39,458 bases of DNA from Ramicandelaber brevisporus (Eukaryota > Kickxellomycota > Ramicandelaberales > Ramicandelaberaceae), in assembly GCA_025201865.1 (NCBI GenBank), contig MU602714.1, positions 7,917 to 47,374 on the forward strand, in the 5' to 3' direction. The position numbers were made by a program, and so were the translations under genes. Of this stretch, positions 7,010-15,900 are shown piece after piece. The notes under the pieces are model-generated. The model did no database searches. It was not told the DNA's origin and saw only the letters and a list, made by a program, of their open reading frames with translations. The first letter of the stretch is position 1, and each line of letters opens with the position of its first letter.

Positions 7010-9532
7010 TTAAATGATATATCTATCTACATGGTAAGAGTATTGTTGACTTTGATTAATTACATTTTCTGGTGATGCCGACAATGAATGTGGCTGTTCA
7101 GACCGGAATTGCAGAATCTCAGAGCGGTACACTGAATTTACAGCCGCAGCCTGAGCAACCGACATGTTGTATACACCATTCGGCAGCAATGACGGCAGTG
7201 GTGGTGACAGTGTATGAACACCTGCGCCTGAACCGGCACCTGAGCCTGCACCCGAATTTGGACCTGAGCCTGAACCAGCACCATTTGCAACGCTGGTTGT
7301 CGCAAGTGATGCCTCGTTGGTGCTTTTCGCGGTTGTTCTAGTATAGCTGCCATTTGTTCTACTCGCCGTTCCACCAGTGCCGTCAATCCCCGAGCATTCA
7401 TCATCAAACTCATCTGGATTAATAGCTTCGGCACGCCGCATACTCCGTGCCAGGACTGCATCCGTGATCGACACTGAATACACACAGGTTGTAAACAGTG
7501 TAATCGACATGAGATGCATCATCATTTCCAGCACAGTGTAAATGGCAACGGCTAGAGGAGTGACCACAAACACGGCGGCGAGACATGCCTGAACAAGAAG
7601 GCAGCAGTGCATGGCGAGCAAGATGGCAGTCAGATGGATAAAGTCACGGCGAGTTTGCGGCGCAATTCGGAAGAGACGAACAAACCGAACAAACCGAACT
7701 GCACGGGAAATGGTGAAGATGGGCGGCAGCAGGAAAACGGCCACAACGACAGCGGGGGCACTCACCGATGCACCACGCACAATGGAGTAGGATGACTGCT
7801 GCAGTCCAATCAAGAAGATGATCCAAACCGCGATGCCAAATGCGAGTGCAACATACTGGATAACGAGATGGAGAGTGGTTAGCCTTGATTCGTGGATGCG
7901 ATCAACAAACAGCAGCCACTTGTTGGTGATCAGGCACACGGCAGAATATGTCAGCAGCGGCGTCATCAGCGAGATGGAGATGAGCCACAGTTCATTGTAC
8001 AAGCGCACAATCGGCAAACACTGGTCAATGATGGCAGCCAGCGCTGTAACCACCAGCATTACAGAGCCCCATTTCGACACTCGAATGCATGTGTCTTCTT
8101 CCTCTGCTGCTTCTGGATCTGGTTCGGCTCTGATCACGTCCTTGTTTCTACTGCCAAAACTGCTTCCTCCTCTCCTTCCCCTTCCTCTTCTGGTTCGCCA
8201 CAGTTGCACAAATCTCATTCCCAGCACCACAAATGCTGCCAATGCCACCAATATCTTGATTGCTTTGATTGTCCATTCCACTCCTACAACTGCTGGCGAT
8301 CTAAAATGATCGTTCCACGCACCCGGTGTGTCCGAGATTGCAAATATCCGCTTCACTTTTGGTCCATTACCATTTGGATTGTCATCGCTGATCTTACTGA
8401 TTATTGATGCATCGTAAAACATGAGCGAAATGTTCAATTCTCGAGTCTGGGCCATCAAGCTACGCATGTTGCCGTAGAGTGTGAATGGGCCGCCAAACTC
8501 ATCAGGAACACTCTCAGACTCTGGAGGTGATATTGTCGGGAATAGGATTGCCGATAGTGGTGGAGGCGGACTAGGCCATTGTGACCAATTGGAATTACCT
8601 CCATTACTGCTGTTGTTACTGCTGCTGTTGTTGTTTCCTGCGCCTTTATTTTTGTTGTTCTTGTTGCCCCAGCTATATACATTGTAGGCGTTGATAACTG
8701 CGGCTGTGATTTGTGACAAATACAGGCATTCGCGCGGAATATCATCTGGCGTGATGATGACCACTGATCTGTTGACTGTTGCCTTCTCTTGGTCTGAAAA
8801 CAGTGAGCGCTTCGAGCTGAACAAATCGTCGAGGTACAGTACACATGAGCCCGAATTGAACCGCCCATTCGCATCGCCCCAACTGTTACTGCCGCTGATG
8901 CCACCATTCGAAGTAGACCGCATGGCTATTACAGACTGACTGTCGGCTGTCGCTGCTGGCTCTGAAGAATGTGCGCCTTTCTCTGGAAACTTTGGCATGT
9001 CACTCTTTGCTGTTGACTGGTCCTTGTCACTCCCACTCCCACTCCCACCACCGTTGCCGCCGCCGGTGCCACCGCCAGTCCCAGGCCCAGAGTGATTACC
9101 ACCACCACTGCCATCACCTGCTCCAGTGCCAGCCCCAGTTCCACCTCCAGAGCCCGGCTGCCTCGAATACGCTGTGGTAATCTCTGCGTAGTACGCCAGT
9201 GCTTTGAACGGAGGTCTGTTGAGAGTGTAGCCGAGGAACGCGTTGGTGAGATATTTGAACTCTGCAGCTGGCGGGATAGGATCGTTGACGTCAGCCAGTG
9301 GTGTAATGTCGGCTTTGACTGCGGCCGATGTGAGTAGAGCAGCAAGAGCAGTTAATGCCAAACAGCCCAGGCGGGAAACTGAAGCGAGGCGTGAAGGCGG
9401 CTGCTGTCGAACCTGCCTCCTTCTCCTTGTTGCCAGTGGTGCTGCTGCTGGTGCTGCTGCTGCTGTAGTGGTCCGGCTGTCTGGGACTATCCGCAGGCTG
9501 CAATCGTCGTCAACGTCGCGTGTGAATATCAT
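7010..9532 (-). CDS. Seven-transmembrane receptor-like protein with large N-terminal extracellular domain
   Basis: About 840 residues, family not recognised. An N-terminal hydrophobic segment ending 'TSAAVKA' (about 54-74) may be a signal peptide or anchor. It is followed by a lumenal/extracellular domain of about 340 residues holding a Gly/Ser-rich linker (about 125-168) and an Asn-rich run. Seven hydrophobic helices follow at about 422-442, 489-509, 514-536, 552-576, 588-609, 631-657 and 659-689, then a Gly/Ser/Thr-rich tail. Basic residues (RTRRGRGRRGG after TM1; the Arg series after TM5) fall on the sides expected for outside-N, inside-C topology, as in GPCRs. The start is uncertain: ATGs at 9532, 9715 and 9727 are all in frame. 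I prefer 9532, because the DNA upstream reads as a pyrimidine-rich leader and it leaves room for a promoter. Function as a receptor is inference from topology only. Confidence 0.6.
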   Translation of the reverse strand: MIFTRDVDDDCSLRIVPDSRTTTAAAAPAAAPLATRRRRQVRQQPPSRLASVSRLGCLALTALAALLTSAAVKADITPLADVNDPIPPAAEFKYLTNAFLGYTLNRPPFKALAYYAEITTAYSRQPGSGGGTGAGTGAGDGSGGGNHSGPGTGGGTGGGNGGGSGSGSDKDQSTAKSDMPKFPEKGAHSSEPAATADSQSVIAMRSTSNGGISGSNSWGDANGRFNSGSCVLYLDDLFSSKRSLFSDQEKATVNRSVVIITPDDIPRECLYLSQITAAVINAYNVYSWGNKNNKNKGAGNNNSSSNNSSNGGNSNWSQWPSPPPPLSAILFPTISPPESESVPDEFGGPFTLYGNMRSLMAQTRELNISLMFYDASIISKISDDNPNGNGPKVKRIFAISDTPGAWNDHFRSPAVVGVEWTIKAIKILVALAAFVVLGMRFVQLWRTRRGRGRRGGSSFGSRNKDVIRAEPDPEAAEEEDTCIRVSKWGSVMLVVTALAAIIDQCLPIVRLYNELWLISISLMTPLLTYSAVCLITNKWLLFVDRIHESRLTTLHLVIQYVALAFGIAVWIIFLIGLQQSSYSIVRGASVSAPAVVVAVFLLPPIFTISRAVRFVRFVRLFRIAPQTRRDFIHLTAILLAMHCCLLVQACLAAVFVVTPLAVAIYTVLEMMMHLMSITLFTTCVYSVSITDAVLARSMRRAEAINPDEFDDECSGIDGTGGTASRTNGSYTRTTAKSTNEASLATTSVANGAGSGSGPNSGAGSGAGSGAGVHTLSPPLPSLLPNGVYNMSVAQAAAVNSVYRSEILQFRSEQPHSLSASPENVINQSQQYSYHVDRYII

Positions 9533-9866
9533 CAATATTAAAGAAAAAGGAGTGGTGTATGAAGAAAAAAAAAGTTGTGGAGGTGAAGTTGCAAAAGTTG
9601 AGTTGGAGACAGAAGACAGCGGTTGTCGTGAGCGAGCCTTGTGTAGTCGCTCGTTCGCTGACACTCTGCGGAGTCGAATGCAAGGGAGAGGAGGATAAAA
9701 AAAAACACTATTCATCGGAGTTGTCATACCCCACACTCTACGTTGATTGGGCACGCACAAAATTTTTCTTTTGAAATACAGCAGTAAGAGAACAAATCAC
9801 AGGCCACAAGGCTGTGGACAGGATCACACACACACACATACAAGCGCACACGCCCACGCACTCGCA
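9533..9866. promoter_or_regulatory. Spacer upstream of seven-TM gene / downstream of CRT10-like gene
   Basis: This short tandem spacer carries the promoter and leader of the seven-TM gene and the 3' end of the CRT10-like gene. It has a CACACA run at about 9825-9838 and an A-rich tract. If the seven-TM protein starts at 9727 instead, only 139 bp are left. Confidence 0.35.
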
Positions 9867-10923
9867 CTACGCGAGCATTCGGTCAGGGTTACTTCTGCTA
9901 TTGTGCCTGTTGTCATTCACATCCGATGCGATCGCGTGGACCGCAAGAATACCACTGAAAGTGACACTTACAAGTAACACCGGCGGCTGGTCCGAACTGT
10001 TTTCTAAACTGGGTAGCCGCACACAAGTAGTTCCCAATAAAGTATCAACCGCGTGTCTTCGCGTTAAACCAGTGTCATTATCCAGTGGCCGATTCAGCAG
10101 CAATGTACACTCGCGTACAAACTCATACCGCATGACTTCTTCTCCTTCTTCTGTTGCTGGTGCTGCTCCATCTTCAGCGTGGTCGTGGTGGCCATTATGG
10201 TTGCTGCCGTGTTGGTGTTCCGTATTTTGTGTAACGTTATCACGGCTTGTCACAACGAGACGAAGAATCGACGAAAGACCATTTTGAGAAGTGGCAACAA
10301 CTACGGAGAGTTCAGGAAGCCAATGCACAAAGACCAGGCGTTCCATCTGATGTGCTCCGCTCGGCAGTGATTCGTAAAGGCTATTCTCGTGTACACGGAT
10401 TGAACAGAGCTGTCGCATGTCGCGCGATGGATCCACCAGATACAGGTGCGTTCGTGTTGATAGTAGCACGAGGTCACCAATGCTGATACAATGTGATGAA
10501 GGCTCAGCCTCATTAAATTGATCGCTCGCATGTTGTTGTTTTGGCGCTGTGGCTGATGGCCGCACATCAATATCCTCTCCAGTAGACTCGGTCTCAACAG
10601 CGATGCTGTCAACTTGGCTGCTCGCTCGGTCTGTGGCATCCATATCGACATCGGCTATGGTTGGATCACGAAGTGATACTGAAGCAGATCTTGACGGCGT
10701 TGTTTGGTATCCATTCGCAATTTCTGTGTCATCGTGGGGCTCATCATCATCGTCATCATCCATCCATTCATCATCGTCATCATCGTCATCATCGTCATCA
10801 TCACCAACCTGAACAATACCACCCACAATGTCCACAACTGACTCCATTTCGTCATCCTCGCTATCTTCATCTTCATCACTGTCAATATCCAGCCAGTCAA
10901 TTTCATTCACATCCTCTACATTC

Positions 10924-10962
<39 letters not shown>

Positions 10963-12485
10963 AATTGTTGTTGCTGTTGTTGCTGTTGCCGTTGCGCCAT
11001 TTGCTCCGTCAGCCGTAGAGCAGTTGGAAACCTCAGAATGTGCTCTCTTCTCAATCTGGTTTGCTCCACCTCATCTTCATCATCCGACAATGTATCGATA
11101 ATCTCCCGCAATGTCATACCTTGCTGAAGCACTTCAAGTTGTGAGCGCAACATTGCACTTCGACGAATGCCACGAATGTTAAGCAGATCGTCACCAAATG
11201 CTCGAATCAGCACTGCCTCTCGATTAGAAAACGGCTGCAGAGGCGGCAATGGTCCGGTATTGGCAAGTGGCTCAAGCTGTAAGCCAGTTCGTGCTGCTGC
11301 CCTGTCGTTTGTGTCCAAATACCGCCATCTGTCGATTTCTAATCGCCTGCCGCTATCATCTTCATCTTCGTTTGCGTCTTCGTCACCGTTTTCTTGGTCT
11401 AATGTCGAGGTCATGTCTGCTGAAGTGCATGATATAGTTGTAACAGTTTGCTGTTGTTCGCCATGCATTATCCTCTTGATATGATACGGAGATACAAGCT
11501 GCGCTGTCCAGCACCATCGTCTCGGTATCGTTGTTGTTCTGATCACACTGGCTGCCTCGGTATTCCATAGTTTGCATGTAAAGTCAATACTCGCTGATGC
11601 AACAAACCGGCCACATTCACTGAACGACACAAACGGAACATTATGCTGATGGCCACTTAGAACTTTACTTGAAATTGGCCCAACGTACTCGTTTGAATCG
11701 TGCGATCGAATCGGCTGCACGTAAATCTCATTCACTGGTGCTGCAAGCTGATGCTGACGTCGTCGTGGACTGATTGGCTCCGACTCCTCTGAAACGAGCT
11801 TACCATCTCTGAATACGTGCGATAGATTGAATATTGTGATCATGTACTCGTTTGTTGAAACTGCAATCTGAGCCGTAGCATCATGTAAGGACACGCCCCA
11901 TGCACTCTTATTGACATTGAGCAGGAATAGCGGCCGCACAAGTGGTAGCGTTGCATTCGTCGAGCTCGGCGTTTCCTCGTTAATGTCAATCAACTTGAAG
12001 ATGTGCTCAGCTAGCCACAGTGCCAAGTACTTATCCTCGCACACTGCCACAGCAACATCCACGCCACCCAGTTTGCCAGTTGCCAGACAGTTGATGTGCC
12101 CAGATGCCACCAGACTAACCAATGGCCGTAGCTGTCCAACTGCTCCAGCGGAAAAGTTTCGATCCACGTGCAGCCGCCTCGTTCCATCCGTCTGCTGTTG
12201 AAGCTGCTGGTCGAGTGGAGAGGCTGCTGGCGCTCGAAAGGCTGCTGGTTCGAAAGGGTAGCAAGCAACACGATCGCCCAAACCAACAAGCAGCAGTCGG
12301 CCATCTAGCACTGAAACGAGGTTGAGTCGCCAAGGATAGGCCTCCCAGAGAGGATATCGAAGGCTGCTTCGGTGCAACAGCTCTACACGGAGAGATGCTG
12401 CTGCTGTAGCTGTTGCTCTTGCTGCTGCTGCTGCTGCCGTTGCTGTCACTGTTGCCGCATGGTGCTGCTGCTCAGTGTCGCTCAT
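9867..12485 (-). CDS. CRT10-like WD40 protein
   Basis: 872 residues. Two motifs typical of fungal CRT10-domain proteins are visible: 'SAWGVSLHDATAQIAVSTNE' at about 194-213 and 'GHQHNVPFVSFSECGRFVAS' at about 278-297, the latter running into a blade ending KLWNTE. The middle carries a polyQ tract (CAG/CAA, about 10918-10994) and long Asp/Glu runs (about 10740-10890), and the propeller strands seem to resume afterwards ('LVLLSTRTHLYLVDPSRD'). Known of the family: yeast Crt10 negatively regulates ribonucleotide reductase genes and is a partner of the Rtt101-Mms1 ubiquitin ligase. Role here by inference: a nuclear regulator or ligase adaptor. The start is the ATG at 12485 (MSDTEQQHH); 53 further codons are open upstream but begin with TTG. 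It diverges from the M28 protease gene. CRT10 assignment is by motif memory, so a more general WD40 protein remains possible. Confidence 0.68.
10738..10994. repeat. Coding GAT and CAG/CAA microsatellites in the CRT10-like gene
   Basis: Plus-strand CAT/ATC repeats (about 10742-10805) encode Asp runs on the minus strand, and CTG/TTG repeats (about 10922-10992) encode a Gln tract of more than 20 residues with a single Leu or Arg break. Such tracts are unstable in length between strains. Confidence 0.8.
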
Positions 12486-12929
12486 TGCAAAAGTGCACGA
12501 AAAAATAAATGGATTTGAAATGGAATTGACGTTTAAAAAAAGGAGGCAGAATGGTCCAACACAGCAAACCAGCGTCTCATTGACATCATGGCTGATGGGA
12601 GGATAGTTGACTGTGAGCGGGATAGATAGGCCAGTGCAGGTCAATGGAAGTGCAAACTGTTGGACAGTGTTCTATATGAAGCCAAATGCAGGTCATTTAC
12701 GAAGGGACACCTACCTACCACATTTTCCATCCATCTCTATCTGTCTCTATCTGTCTCTATCACTCTTTGCGTGTGTGTACTATTTTGTTGGTTTTTCTTT
12801 ATTGCAACAAGTACACGCGCGCGTCATCTCTGCTTTCTATTCGTCTTCTTTCATCTGTCGTACACCAAACGTAGCACAATAGTAAATAGTAAACACACAC
12901 AAACACACATACGCAGTCGGTAGTACAGG
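12486..12929. promoter_or_regulatory. Divergent promoter region (CRT10-like / M28 protease)
   Basis: 444 bp between two genes reading away from each other. It holds a (CTATCTGT)-type simple repeat (about 12730-12765), short ACAC runs close to the protease ATG and an A/T-rich run next to the CRT10-like leader (about 12500-12542). No clear TATA box was seen. Confidence 0.45.
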
Positions 12930-15900
12930 ATGAGCTCGCCATCAGCTTGGCAAACTCGCCTGTCCCGAGTGTTCCTGGTGAGCTCCGTGCTCGCCATAAC
13001 TCTCCTGCTGACTCGCTGGAACCTCCAGTCTATTCTCCAGCACAGTGGCACCAGTGAGAATGCAGCAATCAACAGCTTCAATGCGTCTCGTGCGTTTGAC
13101 GACTTGAGTGTCATTTCGAAAAAACAGCACACTGTCAATGACTATGCCATCATGGATGTGCGTCGTCACATTGTGAACACTGTTCGTTCACTGGCATCCG
13201 CTCACTCTGGCTTGGATGTTGTGCAGGACGACACCACGTACATTATCGCAGATAGCGACCGCGCTCGCCCTGACTTTGCATCCGGTGGCTTGTGGATCAT
13301 CGAGTCCGACAACATTCTCGTTCGCCTACGTGGCACTGGCTCTGACGGCAGCGCTCTTCTGGTTACCGCTCACTACGACAGTGCTCCGCTGAGTCACGGT
13401 GCATCTGATGCTGGCGTCGGCGTTGCCTCGATGCTCGAAATGTTGCGCGTTCTGTCTCATCCAGCAAGCCATCCAAACCACGATGTCATTTTCAACTTTG
13501 ACTGCGGCGAAGAAGAGGGTCTCTTTGGCGCTGAAGCCATGGTCCGCCATCCGTGGTTTGCCGACGTTCGCGCATACATTGACCTCGAGGGTGGTGGCGT
13601 TGGTGGACACGCAATGATATTCCGCGGTCGCGGCTCTCCGCTTTACAAGACATTTGCCTCATCGCCGTATTATCACAAGAGCGAGATCAAGACTCTGGTT
13701 ACTAATCTGGGCAATACATTGCTGAAGTTCATCCCGGCAGACACTGACTTTTCAGTGTATGACAAGTATGGACTGCCCGGGATGGATATTGCTCTGTTTG
13801 AGAATCGTGCCTTTTACCACACGCTGAATGACAACCTCGCAAACACTGGAATGGACTCTGTAGCACATTTGGGTAAGGTTGCATTGAGCGCAGTACTGGC
13901 AATTGCCAATAATCCAGATGGTCTGCCACCTCCAACTAATGAATTGTCAAATGACTGGCACAAGCCGTTCATTGCGTATGATGTACTGGGTCGCTGGCTG
14001 TTTATTCATGATTATGATGCTGAGATTGCCGTAGTGGTTGCTATGAGCTTGACATCTGTACTTTTGATTGTCGTTGCCGGTGGACTGATGTATTTCTGGC
14101 GTCTGCAGCAGCGATTCGGCAGTGCAATTGCTGAGCTCACATCCCCAGAATTGGAAGGGTTTGAGGCACTGGCTGCTGCTGATGAAGGCGAAGCAAGTCT
14201 ACTGGCATCGTCGGTGCTGGCTTCTGCGCGCGCATCCATTTCCGTCTCAAACAACGGCACGCCTGCTCCGTCCACCTCTCCGCTGTATGATTTGCCTCCA
14301 TTTGCAGCCGCAACCATCGCTAGAACCTCGCTGGCCAATCCCGCTGCCCTCGAAGCTGGTGTCGATCCATCCGCTGCCACCAAAATGTCCATTTTGAGTC
14401 CCATTCGCGCCTTCTTCACCAGCGTCGTCAGCCCACTGTTCCGTGCCACCTCCGCCGTTGTCCTGGCCGGCGTTGCTGCCTTCGTCTCCACATTTGTACT
14501 CGGCTACGCCATTGACTATTTCACCGGCGGCTATGCGTCCATCATGGCGCACGCCTATCCAAAAGCCTACGTTGCTGCATTGCACGCTCCCGCTTTGGCC
14601 ACCGTTTACACCGTCATCGAGATGATTTGGGCTGCCTATGAGAACCAGCCAGCCGTCAAGCAGCTCATCGACGAGCTTGTTGAAACTCTGCACATCAAGC
14701 AAAAGCTCATCGACATTCTCGAAGCCGCCTATGGATATCTGAACGATCCAAACAAACGGCATCGGTGGTTATGGTACGCGCTGCCGCTGGCATGGGTAGC
14801 ACTCAACCTGGGATTATCGCTGCCATCATCATACCTTGAACTGGGCACGTTTACAGAACTGCCGTGGTTCCTTGGCGCATCGACATTGGGTGCCATTTTG
14901 ACTGCATTGCTTGACAACGACATCAATATTATGATTACACTTAGAGGGAACAAGGATGCGATTGTGGATCCGGTGGATAGTCTGCCAATTGAAGTGCCGC
15001 AGCCGCAACCATTGCCTAGTCAGCCACAGCCAATGCCTGGGATTCCGGTGGAAGCACCAAAAGAGCCACGCAAGCCGCGGTTTGAGATTGGATTTGGAAT
15101 CAGCTTTGGAAAGAAGAAGGATGGTAGCACTGAAGAGTCTCAAGATCCGCAGTCATCAACACAGCAGCCACCACAAACGCAGCAGCCACCTCTCCCACAG
15201 CTACCTGGCACGATTGGCCCAATTGGCTCAATGCCAGTGTTGATTGAAGGCGAGCCGTCGTCGTCTGTTCCAGTTACCATTGATGTGGACGACTCTCCGG
15301 AGATTCTATTGCCACGACCAAAGCCGCAGCCATCTCACAGCAGCAACAAAAGTAACAGAAGCAACCGCAGTAATCGCAGTAATCGCAGTAAGACATCGTC
15401 ATCGTCTCGTCGTGATCAAGACAGTCGCCGCAACAACCGCTATGATGAGATTGATGAAATTGATGATAATGATTTGAGTGATGATGAATACGATGGCCGC
15501 GAGGATGGACCATTGATTCGTGACAGAGACCGTCGACGCCACAATGACCGCGACCGCAGCAGCAACTCCCGCTCACAGTCTCGTCATCGCGTCTCTGAGC
15601 GCGAAAGCAGCCGTAGTCGCAGCCGAAACCGCCATAATGACGATAGACGTAGTCACAGTCACAGTCACAGTCGAAGCCGCAGCCGAACTCGTCGCAATCG
15701 TCGCGAGTACAGCAGTGATGATTACGACAGTCGCGACAGCAATTCAGAAAGCGACTACGATTCACACGACGATGACCGTCACCGTCGTAGTCGTCGCCAT
15801 CATCGCCATGATTCCGTAGCATCGATTGAGAATCCGGAGACTGCTTCGTTCTGGATTCATTACGGTGCAATTCTGCTGCGCACATTGGTTGCTGTGATGG

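Noticed and set aside
12221-12265. GGTTCGAAA stretch resembling a tRNA T-loop
   Set aside because: It lies inside the CRT10-like coding region, and no matching acceptor or anticodon arm is found around it.
12486-12644. N-terminal extension of the CRT10-like frame
   Set aside because: It begins at TTG and has no ATG before 12485.
15274-15885. 203-codon minus-strand open frame opposite the Arg/Ser loop of the M28 gene
   Set aside because: The Cys/Asp/His-rich product is the mirror of the repetitive CGN/AGY codons on the plus strand, so it is a low-complexity shadow.
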